From the NCBI GenBank assembly GCA_913030825.1, contig CAJWCU010000007.1, positions 120,250 through 184,249 on the forward strand: DNA of 64,000 nucleotides, given 5' to 3'. Below, piece by piece: positions 8,833 through 17,776 of the stretch. The notes beneath the pieces were generated by a model. It was not told the DNA's origin, made no database searches, and was given only the letters and a program-made list of their open reading frames with translations. This DNA comes from an uncultured Rhodospirillaceae bacterium (GTDB taxonomy: Bacteria > Pseudomonadota > Alphaproteobacteria > Rhodospirillales > Casp-alpha2). Within the stretch, counting starts at the first letter, position 1. Each line of letters opens with the position of its first letter. Both the position numbers and the translations under genes were made by a program.

Positions 8833-10158
8833 ATGAATAGACGGGGATCGTTGGAACCCACCAAACTTGAGCGCGTCCGGGCCGTTGTCGATCAGGTGTT
8901 TCCTGAACGCCAGCTCGTCATGCGCACCGACGGTCGCGTTTCCTATTTCAAGATTTCCCAGCCGCTTCAGATCGTCATGTCCGGTGTCATCGTCGCCGCC
9001 CTGAGCTGGAGCGCTTTCACCTCCGTCAGCTTCCTGCGTCACGACCAGGTGCTGCAAGCCAAGGACGACGAAATCGCCGGCGCGCGGCTGGCCTATCGCT
9101 CGCTGCTGGGCGAAGTCGCCCAATATCAGCGCAAGTTCGCCGCGATCACCAAAGACCTCGAGGAAAATCATTCCCTCATGCTGGGCTTGGTGGAAAAGAA
9201 CGCGGCGCTGCAGCGGAACCTGAGCTCGGTTTCCCGCCGTCTTGAAATTACCGCCGCCGAACGGCAGCAGGTCATCAACGCCCGCGAACGACTGAAAGAG
9301 CAACTGGCGGCGTTGGAAAACGAGATGACGTCGCTGTCCGGCCGCAACTTTGCGCTCAAGGACAATCTCTCGGCGGTCGAGAATGATCTTCATCTGATCA
9401 TGACCGAGCGCAACAAGGCGCAGACCGACTCCTCGCACATGCGTAACCGGGTTGAGGAATTAACGACCCGCCTGAAAGAACTGCAGGACACCGAAGGCGA
9501 GGTCGTACAGCGCATGAACGAGCGCGCCGGGGACCAGATCGCCGGTTTGGAGAAGGTCATCGAACTGACCGGCCTGGACCCGGATCGGCTGCTCGGCGTG
9601 ACCGAAGGCGAGAAGTCGGGCGTCGGCGGTCCCTTCATTCCCATGGGCGAAGACAACCTGCCGGCGGGTGACCTCAAGATGGAGCTCACCAACCTGGACC
9701 GTAATCTGAGCCGGTTGGAAGCGCTTCAGGAATCAATCGCGCGGGTGCCGCTTTCGGCGCCGATGACGGCCTATTACATCACCTCCAGTTTCGGCAAACG
9801 CAAAGACCCCATGACCAATCGCTGGTCCGCCCATTACGGCGTCGACCTGGGCGGGCCGGTCAAGTCGCCGGTTTATTCGACGGCGGCGGGTAAGGTGACC
9901 TACGCGGGCTGGAAAGGGCGGTACGGCCGCCTGATCGAGATCGACCATGGGTTCGGTTTGAAAACCCGGTTCGCGCACTTGAGCAAAATCCTCGTCAAGA
10001 AGGGCCAGGAGATCAAATTCCACGAGAAAGTCGGCCTCCTGGGTAGCACGGGCCGCAGCACGGGCCCCCATCTTCACTACGAAATCGTCTTCAACAACAA
10101 GCCGGTGAACCCCCTCAAGTTCATCAGGGCAGGTAAATATGTTTTCAAAGACAAGTAA
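8833..10158 (+). CDS. M23-family peptidoglycan endopeptidase with coiled coil
   Basis: Membrane-anchored LytM/M23 zinc metallopeptidase of 441 aa. It has one transmembrane segment (about 46-66), a long charged coiled coil (about 75-260) and a C-terminal M23 domain with the zinc ligands in HYGVDLG and the HLHYEI motif (HxH). Such enzymes cut peptide crosslinks in the wall. The Met at 8833 is preceded by AAGGA and a G-run; an upstream in-frame GTG at 8722 lacks a ribosome-binding site. The 3' end overlaps the bactofilin gene by 20 bp, so the two products are probably made together. Similar M23-bactofilin pairs (LmdC-BacA, Csd1-CcmA) shape the cell or its stalk in other bacteria. Confidence 0.92.
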   Translation: MNRRGSLEPTKLERVRAVVDQVFPERQLVMRTDGRVSYFKISQPLQIVMSGVIVAALSWSAFTSVSFLRHDQVLQAKDDEIAGARLAYRSLLGEVAQYQRKFAAITKDLEENHSLMLGLVEKNAALQRNLSSVSRRLEITAAERQQVINARERLKEQLAALENEMTSLSGRNFALKDNLSAVENDLHLIMTERNKAQTDSSHMRNRVEELTTRLKELQDTEGEVVQRMNERAGDQIAGLEKVIELTGLDPDRLLGVTEGEKSGVGGPFIPMGEDNLPAGDLKMELTNLDRNLSRLEALQESIARVPLSAPMTAYYITSSFGKRKDPMTNRWSAHYGVDLGGPVKSPVYSTAAGKVTYAGWKGRYGRLIEIDHGFGLKTRFAHLSKILVKKGQEIKFHEKVGLLGSTGRSTGPHLHYEIVFNNKPVNPLKFIRAGKYVFKDK

Positions 10159-10588
10159 GGGTACGAGCACGCAGAGCGGCTCACAGCCGGCGGTGAAAGC
10201 GGCGGGGCCTTCGATCATCTCTGCGGACCTCCGAATCATTGGAGATCTCAGCTCGGACGGTGAAATTCAGATCGACGGAACCATCGACGGCGATATCCGT
10301 ACCAAGAGCCTCCTGGTCGGTGAGACGGCCAACATCAAGGGCGAAATCGTCGCCGACCGGATCCAGGTCCACGGCACGATCAACGGCCAGATCAAGGCCC
10401 GCTCCGTGACCCTGGCGCGTTCGGCACGGGTGATCGGCGACATTCTTCACGAAGACCTGGCGATCGAAAACGGGGCCTTCCTGGAAGGCCACTGCAAGCG
10501 CCTGGTCGAAAAGAAGGACGTTGATGCCATCAAGGCCGCGATCCCGACCGGCACGGCGGCCAAGGCCACTCCGGCCGCCGCCGAATAA
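10139..10588 (+). CDS. Bactofilin (polymer-forming cytoskeletal protein)
   Basis: 149-aa bactofilin. The central domain (about 28-125) is a right-handed beta-helix made of repeating strands such as LRIIGDLSSDGEIQIDG and IQVHGTINGQIKARSV; the short N- and C-terminal tails are disordered. Bactofilins polymerise without nucleotide on the inner face of the membrane and position wall enzymes. The start lies inside the preceding M23 peptidase gene in another frame, which implies translational coupling and a functional pair. This is the downstream partner expected for such pairs in Alphaproteobacteria. Confidence 0.94.
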   Translation: MFSKTSKGTSTQSGSQPAVKAAGPSIISADLRIIGDLSSDGEIQIDGTIDGDIRTKSLLVGETANIKGEIVADRIQVHGTINGQIKARSVTLARSARVIGDILHEDLAIENGAFLEGHCKRLVEKKDVDAIKAAIPTGTAAKATPAAAE

Positions 10589-10634
10589 ATACGGCGGGGC
10601 CATCCGCGCCCGCGATGCCGAAGACTTCAGGAAA

Positions 10635-11639
10635 TCAGAACGGCAAAGGCCGGCTGAGCGCCTCTGCGTAAATGTCCGCGTCGGCGTTACCACCGGAGCA
10701 GACGACCAGCACGTTCTTGCCCTTGCAGTCGACTTTACCGGTCACCGCCGCCGCCAGCGCCACGGCACCGCCCGGTTCCACAACCAGTTTCAGATATTTG
10801 AAGGCCACGGCCATCGCCGTCATGGCCTCGTCGTCGGTGACGCAGAGACCGCCGGTTAAGGTCTCCGAATTGACCTGGAAGGTCAGCTCGCCCGGCTCGG
10901 GCGCCAGCAGCGCATCGCAGATCGACCGTGCTTCGGGATCGTTGGCGACGCGGGTTCCGGCCTCGAGGGATCGGGCCGTATCGTCGAACCCCGCCGGTTC
11001 CGACGCATAGATCTCGGTCTCCGGCGACAGGGCCCGCACTGCCGTCGAGCAGCCGGCAATCAAACCGCCGCCTCCGGCCGGGCTGATGAACAGGTCCGGC
11101 GTCCAACCGCCCGCAAGACAGGTCGTCACGGCCTCGGCCGCCAGGGTTCCTTGACCGGCCATGATCAGCGGCGCGTCGTAGGGCTTGATCAGGGTCGCAC
11201 CCCTTTCGGCCATCAACTTTTCGCCCAGATCCTCGCGGCTTTCGGTGAACCGGTTGAAGGTGATGATTTCGGCGCCCCAGGCGCGGGTCAGCTCGATCTT
11301 GGTCTTGGGCGCGTCCTCCGGCATTAGGATCGTCGCCGGCAGGTCCAGCATGGAGGCCGCCGCCGCCACGCCTTGGGCATGGTTGCCGGAAGAGAAGGCG
11401 ACCACCCCGGCCTCGCGGCGGTCTTCGGGAATGCGCGAAATCGCGTTATAGGCCCCCCGGAACTTGAAAGATCCGGTCACCTGTAACGGCTCCGCCTTGA
11501 CCCGCAGGCGAAAGCCCAATGCCGCATTCAACAGCGGGCTTTCCAACACCGGCGTCTTGACGGCGACGCCGTCGAGAATCTTCGCGGCGGCTTCGATATC
11601 CGCATAGGTGATGATTTCAGACGCGGGCGAGGACGGCAT
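10635..11639 (-). CDS. PLP-dependent threonine/serine dehydratase
   Basis: Fold-type II PLP enzyme, 334 aa, without a C-terminal ACT domain. The PLP lysine is Lys59 in TGSFKFRGA, the asparagine-loop motif is SSGNHAQGV, and the phosphate-binding glycine loop is PAGGGGLIAG. The family includes threonine or serine dehydratases and related enzymes acting on hydroxyaspartate or ectoine by-products, so the substrate cannot be fixed from sequence. A second, ACT-containing enzyme at 39985-41202 is the better candidate for isoleucine synthesis. The start overlaps the end of the upstream alpha/beta hydrolase gene by 23 bp, so the two form an operon. Confidence 0.88.
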   Translation of the reverse strand: MPSSPASEIITYADIEAAAKILDGVAVKTPVLESPLLNAALGFRLRVKAEPLQVTGSFKFRGAYNAISRIPEDRREAGVVAFSSGNHAQGVAAAASMLDLPATILMPEDAPKTKIELTRAWGAEIITFNRFTESREDLGEKLMAERGATLIKPYDAPLIMAGQGTLAAEAVTTCLAGGWTPDLFISPAGGGGLIAGCSTAVRALSPETEIYASEPAGFDDTARSLEAGTRVANDPEARSICDALLAPEPGELTFQVNSETLTGGLCVTDDEAMTAMAVAFKYLKLVVEPGGAVALAAAVTGKVDCKGKNVLVVCSGGNADADIYAEALSRPLPF

Positions 11640-12483
11640 CGATGACTTCCTTGGCTGGTTGTTCTTTTAAGTTTGGGGGGTGACCGACGTCCGGGACCAC
11701 GGCGTGGATCAGGTCCGGCCGCGCTCGGATCATGGCCTCCAGAATCGAGGTGCTCAGAATATCCGAGCGGGCGCCCCGCACAACCCCCGTCGGCACGTGC
11801 TTGAGTGCTTTGAACAAGCTCCACAGGTCCGTATCGCCGGGCGGCAGGGCAAGCAGGGGTTTGACGATTTCCTTGTCCCAATCGCGGCGCAGGCGGCCAT
11901 CCGGGTCTTCGATGAAGGTCGCCCGGGTCAGGTCCAGCCATTCGTCGTCCGTTTCAGCGGGAAGGTCCGGAAAGGCGCGGCGAAGGGCGGCCGCCGCCTC
12001 GTCCCAGGAGGCAAAAGTCTTCTCCGCGCGCATGCTGTCGACGATGGGTTTGAGCGGCCCGGCCGGCACGACCGCGCCGACGTCGTTCAGAACCACACCG
12101 GCCAGCACTGTGGGCATGGCCGCCGCCATGCCCATGGCCATGATCCCGCCCATGGAGGTCCCGATCACCACGATGCGGTGCAGGCCCAGCATGACCAGGA
12201 GGTGGCGCATGTCGTCGATATAGGTCTCGATCCGGTAATTCATGGGATCGGGGTCGTAGTCCGACCGCCCGCGCCCCCGGATATCGGGGCAGATCACGCG
12301 GTGACCGAGCCCGGCCAGACGCAGCGCCGGTGCATGGAAATCCTTGGAATTCCGGCTGAGCCCCGGCAGGCAAAGGATCGGCGTCTTTGCCGCTCCGCCG
12401 CCGCCGGGGGCGTAGTCCCGAAAATAGAGCGACAGGCCGTCGCGGGCCGTGAACCGGCGTTCCGCATATCCCGTGTCGGCCAT
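11617..12483 (-). CDS. Alpha/beta hydrolase
   Basis: 288-aa alpha/beta-hydrolase. The nucleophile elbow is GTSMGG with Ser110; the oxyanion strand is LCLPGLSRNSKDF, the RGRGRSDYDP loop follows, and the likely catalytic histidine is His268 in PDVGHPPNL. Substrate unknown; this shape is common among esterases, lactonases and C-C hydrolases. I chose the Met at 12483, since the upstream extension is arginine- and serine-rich and overlaps the haloacid dehalogenase gene. The gene lies between that dehalogenase (8 bp gap) and a PLP dehydratase (23 bp overlap), probably one leftward operon. Confidence 0.88.
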   Translation of the reverse strand: MADTGYAERRFTARDGLSLYFRDYAPGGGGAAKTPILCLPGLSRNSKDFHAPALRLAGLGHRVICPDIRGRGRSDYDPDPMNYRIETYIDDMRHLLVMLGLHRIVVIGTSMGGIMAMGMAAAMPTVLAGVVLNDVGAVVPAGPLKPIVDSMRAEKTFASWDEAAAALRRAFPDLPAETDDEWLDLTRATFIEDPDGRLRRDWDKEIVKPLLALPPGDTDLWSLFKALKHVPTGVVRGARSDILSTSILEAMIRARPDLIHAVVPDVGHPPNLKEQPAKEVIDAVLARV

Positions 12484-12490
12484 GGTCACG

Positions 12491-13183
12491 TCAGCCGAGA
12501 CCAAGCAGGTCGGGCAGGGAGGCCAGGGTATCCAACTGGGTGATGATATCACCCGGCAGGCGTTCCCTCGGCTGCTTGAACCGATTGACCCAGACGACCT
12601 TGAATCCGAAGTTCGCCGCCGCCGCCGCGTCCCATCCGTTGGACGACATGAAGCAGACGCGCTTTGCCTCGACGCCCAGCCGGTCGACGGCCATCTGATA
12701 GACACTGAAGTGCGGCTTGAAGATACCCAAGTCTTCGACCGACAGCGCTTCGTCGAGGACGTTTCCGATCCCGGCGTTGTCGACGGCGGCCTTGAGCATT
12801 TCCGGCGAGCCGTTGGACAGGATCGCGGTCTTCAGCCCGGCGTCCTTCAGGGTCTTGAGCATCGCCGGGACTTCGGGATAGGCGTCGAGCTTGAAGTAGA
12901 GATCCAGGAGCTTCTGGCGCAAAGCCGGATCGCCATCCAGGCCGAGCGCCGCCAGGGCATAGTCCAGGCCGTCCTGGGTGATTTGCCAGAACGGGATGTA
13001 ATCGCCGGTCAGCGAGCGGTGCCAGGAATAGGCGATCTGCTTGTCACGCCAAAGGGCGGCTAGGGGCGCCATGTTGTCGCCCAGGTCATCCTTGCAATGC
13101 GCCGCAGCCGCGGCGATGTCGAACAGGGTCCCATAGGCGTCGAAGACGCAGGCCCCGATATCGGTCAGTTGGTCGTTGGGCAT
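12491..13183 (-). CDS. Haloacid dehalogenase, type II
   Basis: HAD-superfamily enzyme of 230 aa resembling L-2-haloacid dehalogenases. The aspartate nucleophile is Asp15 in VFDAYGTLFD, motif II is ILSNGSPEM, motif III lysine lies in GIFKPHFSVY, and the acidic motif IV is replaced by FMSSNGWDAAAAANFGF as in the type II dehalogenases. The reaction is hydrolysis of (S)-2-haloacids to (R)-2-hydroxyacids, but many members are annotated by similarity only. It is the first gene of a three-gene leftward group with the hydrolase and the PLP dehydratase. Confidence 0.88.
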   Translation of the reverse strand: MPNDQLTDIGACVFDAYGTLFDIAAAAAHCKDDLGDNMAPLAALWRDKQIAYSWHRSLTGDYIPFWQITQDGLDYALAALGLDGDPALRQKLLDLYFKLDAYPEVPAMLKTLKDAGLKTAILSNGSPEMLKAAVDNAGIGNVLDEALSVEDLGIFKPHFSVYQMAVDRLGVEAKRVCFMSSNGWDAAAAANFGFKVVWVNRFKQPRERLPGDIITQLDTLASLPDLLGLG

Positions 13184-13313
13184 GTCCCGTGATCCTTCCG
13201 TTTGCAGCCTCCTCTGAGGCCCGTGTTCCTGCCGTTATGGGCGGCGGGCGGTATGGGGTCAAGCCGCGCGGATGGCCCGGAAAGTCACAGTTGGGTGAGG
13301 GGGCGGGAGAGGG

Positions 13314-15380
13314 TCAGCGCATCAGGTCGGCATGCGGCGCGAAGGCCATTTCCGTACCGGCCAGACGCGAGCGATAGACATGCAGGTTTTCCATCACCCG
13401 TTGGACATAGTTGCGCGTTTCGTCGAAGGGGATCATTTCGACCCAGTCGATCACATCCACGTCCTTGGTGCGGGGGTCGCCGAATTCCTTGAGCCAACGG
13501 CGCACCCGATGCGGCCCGGCGTTGTAGCCCGCGATGGACAGCACGTAGGATCCGTCGAATTGGGTCAACAGTCCCGCCAAATAGGTCTGCCCCAGGGTCA
13601 GGTTGTAACTCGCATCGGAGATCAGCCGGGACCGGGAGTAACCGAGGCCCTGGCGCTTGGCCACGACCTTCGCCGTGGCGGGCATGAGCTGCATCAGACC
13701 CTGGGCGCTGGCGCGGCTGACGGCGTTGCCGCGAAAGGCGCTTTCCTGACGGATCATGCCGAGGACCAATGCCTGTTCCAGGGTCGGCAGGTTCCACTTC
13801 GCGGGGAGGCGGGGCAGGGTGATCGCGGGATACCCGTGCGTCGGCATCATCTGGCCCTCGCGCAGGGACAGCTTGGCGACGCTGACGGCAAGGTCACGCC
13901 GGTCCGCCTCGGCGGCCAGATCGGCGGTCAGCACCCGCCAGCCCGGTAATTCGTCGGCGCGGGACAACAATTCCTGGAGGAACGGCCGCAATGCGACATC
14001 GATCCCGGCGGCGGCCAGCATGCGGAACGCCCGGGTCATTTCGTGGTTTTCGAACTGACGAACCAGATCGGCATCCGGTTTCGGATCGGCCGGAAGCCGG
14101 AGCACCGCCGACCGATCGACCCGCGCCAGCGACAATTGCCCGTAATAGGTTGTCGGGTGCCGCGCCGACCGCGCATACCATTCGGCGGCACGCTCCGGCT
14201 CTTTCATCGCTTCGAAACTGCGGGCGATCCAATAGGCGCCGCGCGACAGGCTGATCGGGTAATTGACCCGCGCATACATGCGTTGGAAATGCTGGGCCGC
14301 GACCTTGGGATCGTCCAGGAAGCGCAAGGCGACCCATCCGGCCAGCCATTCGGCCTCGGCATAATCCGCGCCTTCGTGAAGGCCGTGGTTGCGGGCGATG
14401 CGATAGGCGTCGGTGATGAACCCCTGGCGCAGCGCGCGGCGCACCAGGGTCGATCGTTCCTCCCACCATTTTTCGGCATAGGGCTGATCACCCGGGAGAT
14501 ATCGGACGAGGTCGAGCGCCGATTCCTTGCCCTTCTTCCGGCGCCATCGCAGCCGCTCATAGATCAGGCCGGGATCGCGCTGCAGGTTTTTGGGCACCCG
14601 CGCAACCAGGGCGTCGACGTTACCGACCTGACGACGCAGGGAAATCCTTGCCAAACCCAGTTTCTGATAGGCCTTGGGCACCCGCCAAAGATGGCGGCGC
14701 ACCGCCCAATAACGACCTTCCCACAATAGGCGGTCCAGGCGGGCGATGTGATCGGTCGTGCGAATGCGCCGGCTGTGGCGGCCCATGAAATGCTTTTCGT
14801 CCGCCTTGGAAAAATCGCCGTTGATCCAGGCGTCGCGCAGCATCTCCGTCGCGCGGACCTCATCCGCCTTGTCCCCATGATTCAACAGCGCCACCGCATA
14901 GCGCGCCTTGCCCAAGGCGGTTATCGGCTGCCGGCCGGTGAAGAAGGACAGAACCTCGTCGTCGGTCGCCGTGGCGGACAGCCGGGCCTCGGCTTTGTAG
15001 GCAATGCGCCTGGCCCGGGGCCACTGGGGGTTGGCGTAGAGAAACGCCGAGAGTTCATCGAATTCTGCGGGGCTTCGCCAGGACGATAGACGATGCCATT
15101 GCACCAGCTTGCGGGCGAAGGGATCGCTGATCCGGGCCCGCAGGGCCAGGGCATGATCCCATTTGCCCGCATCCATGGCCTCAAACGCCTTGCGCAAAAG
15201 CGAAAGGTCGCGGGCTTTGACGGGGAGGGGGCGGATGACCGTATGGGCGGGGGCCGTATTATTGGCGGTTTTCGACGCGGCGGCGGCCGGCGCGGAAGGG
15301 ATCGCAAACAGTGAGGCGGCCAATCCAACGGAGGTGCAAAGACACACGCAGCCTGCCCACCGGATCACAGCCGATGGCAC
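13314..15380 (-). CDS. slt: Soluble-type lytic murein transglycosylase
   Basis: Periplasmic transglycosylase of about 688 aa that cleaves peptidoglycan glycan strands with formation of 1,6-anhydro ends. The bulk is a helical superhelix rich in Trp and Arg (Slt70-like), and the C-terminal SLT domain has the catalytic glutamate in GMIRQESAFRG, then SASAQGLMQ-type SRASAQGLMQLMPATA and AGYNAGPHRV. I prefer the GTG at 15380: it follows AGGAGG closely and puts a good signal peptide (IRWAGCVCLCTSVGLAASLF, ending near APAAAAS) at the N-terminus. In-frame ATG (15437) and TTG (15482) upstream lack a ribosome-binding site. Confidence 0.9.
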   Translation of the reverse strand: MPSAVIRWAGCVCLCTSVGLAASLFAIPSAPAAAASKTANNTAPAHTVIRPLPVKARDLSLLRKAFEAMDAGKWDHALALRARISDPFARKLVQWHRLSSWRSPAEFDELSAFLYANPQWPRARRIAYKAEARLSATATDDEVLSFFTGRQPITALGKARYAVALLNHGDKADEVRATEMLRDAWINGDFSKADEKHFMGRHSRRIRTTDHIARLDRLLWEGRYWAVRRHLWRVPKAYQKLGLARISLRRQVGNVDALVARVPKNLQRDPGLIYERLRWRRKKGKESALDLVRYLPGDQPYAEKWWEERSTLVRRALRQGFITDAYRIARNHGLHEGADYAEAEWLAGWVALRFLDDPKVAAQHFQRMYARVNYPISLSRGAYWIARSFEAMKEPERAAEWYARSARHPTTYYGQLSLARVDRSAVLRLPADPKPDADLVRQFENHEMTRAFRMLAAAGIDVALRPFLQELLSRADELPGWRVLTADLAAEADRRDLAVSVAKLSLREGQMMPTHGYPAITLPRLPAKWNLPTLEQALVLGMIRQESAFRGNAVSRASAQGLMQLMPATAKVVAKRQGLGYSRSRLISDASYNLTLGQTYLAGLLTQFDGSYVLSIAGYNAGPHRVRRWLKEFGDPRTKDVDVIDWVEMIPFDETRNYVQRVMENLHVYRSRLAGTEMAFAPHADLMR

Positions 15381-15543
15381 GGGGCCTCCTGGTCTCGGCG
15401 GCCCCACGTCAACCAGCCTTGCGATCCGCCGTAACATGCCGCGAATGATACGATTTGATCGCCTGTTCAACAAGCAACGCAATTGTGACGCTTCGCCGCC
15501 GGGGACACGGTTCCGCTTGGGTGCGGCGCGTCATCGTCCGTGC

Positions 15544-15572
15544 TTGCCGCCGGGCGCGGCGGGGGCTATGGT
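15544..15572 (+). promoter_or_regulatory. Candidate sigma-70 promoter for dapA
   Basis: TTGCCG (15544-15549) and TATGGT (15567-15572) are separated by 17 bp, 44 bp before the dapA start. Spacing is ideal, the hexamers are only fair, and no other candidate in the divergent region is better. Confidence 0.4.
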
Positions 15573-15616
15573 CCGCACAACTTTTAGACCCCCGATCCAG
15601 ACCCGAGGAGTGGACC

Positions 15617-16492
15617 ATGTTCAAGGGCTCTTTCCCTGCGTTGATTACCCCGTTCAAAGACGGTGCGGTGGACGAATCGGCGTTCAAGAGCTTCGTGGAT
15701 TGGCAGATCACGGAAGGTTCCGACGGTCTTGTGCCCTGCGGCACGACCGGTGAATCGCCGACCCTCAGCCACGAAGAACACATGCAGGTCACCGAATGGT
15801 GCATCGAGGCCGCCGACGGCCGCGTGCCGGTGATCGCAGGTGCGGGATCGAACTCGACCCAGGAAGCGGTCGAGCTTGCCAAGCATGCCAAGTCGGCGGG
15901 CGCCGCCGCGGCCCTGGTCGTCACGCCGTATTACAACAAGCCGACGCAGGAAGGGCTTTATCAGCACTTCAAGGCTGTGCACGACGCGGGCGACCTGCCG
16001 ATCATCATCTACAACATTCCCGGCCGATCGATCGTCGACATGACCGTCCAGACCATGGCGCGCCTTGCGAAGCTGCCGAACATCGTCGGCGTCAAGGATG
16101 CGACCCAGGACCTGGCGCGGCCGATCAACACACGCATCGCCATCGGCTCGGATTTCTGCCAGATGTCCGGCGAGGACGGCACCGCCGTGCCGTTCCTGGC
16201 GGGCGGCGGCCATGGCTGCATTTCCGTCACGGCCAACGTCGCCCCACGCTTGTGTTCCGAAATGCAGCGCGCCTGGCGGGAAAAGGACATGGACAAGGTT
16301 ATGGACCTGCAGGACCGGCTTATGCCGCTGCACAACGCCATGTTCTGCGAAACCAGCCCGGGCCCGGTGAAGTTCGCGGTCTCGCTGCTCGGCAAATGTT
16401 CGCCGGAGGCGCGCCTGCCAATCTGCGATATCTCCGAGGAAAACAAGACCAAGGTGCGCGACACCATGGTCGCGGTCGGTCTGCTGAACTGA
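15617..16492 (+). CDS. dapA: 4-hydroxy-tetrahydrodipicolinate synthase
   Basis: First enzyme of the diaminopimelate branch: condenses pyruvate with aspartate semialdehyde, supplying lysine and wall crosslinks. 291 aa, normal length. The substrate motif [12 protein letters not shown] (Thr43-Thr44), the YNIPGRS segment with the active-site tyrosine, and the Schiff-base lysine in GVKDATQD are all present. Start at 15617 has a GAGGAG ribosome-binding site; a longer in-frame extension to 15455 is not needed. Divergent from the lytic transglycosylase and followed by smpB after 48 bp, which may share its transcript. Confidence 0.97.
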   Translation: MFKGSFPALITPFKDGAVDESAFKSFVDWQITEGSDGLVPCGTTGESPTLSHEEHMQVTEWCIEAADGRVPVIAGAGSNSTQEAVELAKHAKSAGAAAALVVTPYYNKPTQEGLYQHFKAVHDAGDLPIIIYNIPGRSIVDMTVQTMARLAKLPNIVGVKDATQDLARPINTRIAIGSDFCQMSGEDGTAVPFLAGGGHGCISVTANVAPRLCSEMQRAWREKDMDKVMDLQDRLMPLHNAMFCETSPGPVKFAVSLLGKCSPEARLPICDISEENKTKVRDTMVAVGLLN

Positions 16493-16540
16493 TCCGCGCA
16501 GGCGGCGCATCTAAAGGGCGCCGCCGCGGAGTTTTCACCC

Positions 16541-17023
16541 ATGGCACAGAAGAAGAAAAAGAAAGGCCCGCCCGGCAATATCGTGGCGCAGAACCGCAAG
16601 GCGCGGCGCGACTACACGATTGTCGAGGACATGGAGGCCGGCGTCATGCTGACCGGAACCGAGGTCAAATCCCTGCGTCAGGGCCGCGGCTCGCTGATCG
16701 ACGCCTATGCGGCGGACGAGGACGGCGAGCTTTACCTCTACAACGCCGACATTCCTAAGTACGAGCAGGCGGGCCCAGCCAATCACGAGCCCAAGCGCAA
16801 GCGTAAGCTGCTGCTGCATCGGCGCGAGATCGCGCGCCTGGGCGGGGCCGTCAACCGCAAGGGCATGGCGCTGATCCCGCTGGCCATCTATTTCAACCGG
16901 CGCGGCTTGGCCAAGGTCCAACTCGCCTTGGGCGAAGGCAAGCGCCAGTACGACAAGCGCGAGACGGAAAAATCCCGCGACTGGGGCCGCCAGAAGGCCC
17001 GCCTGATGCGCGACAAGGGCTAG
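16541..17023 (+). CDS. smpB: tmRNA-binding protein SmpB
   Basis: Partner of tmRNA in trans-translation, rescuing stalled ribosomes. The N-terminal basic run, NRKARRDYTI, TGTEVKSLR and GSLIDAYA are the conserved RNA-binding beta-barrel motifs; the lysine-arginine-rich C-terminal tail that enters the ribosome A site is intact. 160 aa. dapA-smpB is a common alphaproteobacterial neighbourhood. I found no tmRNA gene in the window; in this class it is a two-piece RNA usually encoded elsewhere. Confidence 0.97.
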   Translation: MAQKKKKKGPPGNIVAQNRKARRDYTIVEDMEAGVMLTGTEVKSLRQGRGSLIDAYAADEDGELYLYNADIPKYEQAGPANHEPKRKRKLLLHRREIARLGGAVNRKGMALIPLAIYFNRRGLAKVQLALGEGKRQYDKRETEKSRDWGRQKARLMRDKG

Positions 17024-17037
17024 GGCAGGGGCCAGCC

Positions 17038-17745
17038 ATGGCGGACACCGGCGACGACGATGACCGCTTCAAGGCCTTGTTCGAGGGCCGGCCCGGCAGT
17101 GTCTTGGGCGACCAGAGATCCAAACTGACCGAAACCAAGGAACAATGGGCGCGCGACAAGCGTCAGCCGCAAACGCGCCGTCGGGACGGCGGTGGACGCC
17201 TGCCGCCGGGCCAACACCTGGCCAAGGATTGGCCGGTCCTGGACCTGGGGCAACACCCGCTGATCCCGACCGACCAATGGGTGATGAAGGTGGCGGGGGC
17301 GGTCGGACGGCCGTTGACCCTGGGTTGGGAGGCGTTCCTCGCCTTGCCGCAGGCCGAGACGACCAGCGACATTCATTGCGTGACCTCCTGGTCGACCTTC
17401 GACAATCGCTGGGGCGGGGTGCTGGTGAAGACATTGGCAGAGGCGGCGGACCTGCGGCCCGAGGCGGCCTTCGCTGTCCTCCATTGCCACGACGGCTATA
17501 CGACCAATCTGCCCCTCGACCATTTCCTGGCCGAAGCCTCGTTGATCGTCCATTCCTGGAATGGCGCGCCGCTTAGCCGCGAACATGGCGGCCCGGCCCG
17601 GGCTGTGGTCCCTAGCCTGTATTTCTGGAAAAGCGCGAAGTGGCTGCGCCAGATCACGTTTCTGGAAAAAGACGCCCCGGGCTTCTGGGAAACCCGGGGC
17701 TATCATAATCTCGGCGATCCGTGGAAGCAGCAGCGCTACGGGTGA
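17038..17745 (+). CDS. Sulfite oxidase-like molybdopterin oxidoreductase
   Basis: 235-aa protein with a single sulfite-oxidase-type molybdopterin domain (about 60-230). The molybdenum-ligating cysteine is in IHCVTSWS, followed by FDNRWGGV and the VLHCHDGYTTNLP and NGAPLSREHGGPAR segments typical of the YuiH-like subgroup. No twin-arginine signal or haem domain is seen, so it is probably cytoplasmic with an unknown substrate. It lies 15 bp after smpB and is convergent with acnB. Confidence 0.87.
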   Translation: MADTGDDDDRFKALFEGRPGSVLGDQRSKLTETKEQWARDKRQPQTRRRDGGGRLPPGQHLAKDWPVLDLGQHPLIPTDQWVMKVAGAVGRPLTLGWEAFLALPQAETTSDIHCVTSWSTFDNRWGGVLVKTLAEAADLRPEAAFAVLHCHDGYTTNLPLDHFLAEASLIVHSWNGAPLSREHGGPARAVVPSLYFWKSAKWLRQITFLEKDAPGFWETRGYHNLGDPWKQQRYG

Positions 17746-17776
17746 GGAGCCTTGGCGCTGCTGTCCCGATTGGTCG

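Noticed and set aside
13184..13313. Short frames between the haloacid dehalogenase and transglycosylase genes.
   Set aside because: Low-complexity Arg/Pro-rich translations with no ribosome-binding site.
16493..16540. tmRNA gene near smpB.
   Set aside because: Only 48 bp separate dapA and smpB, and no tmRNA-like sequence is visible on either side.
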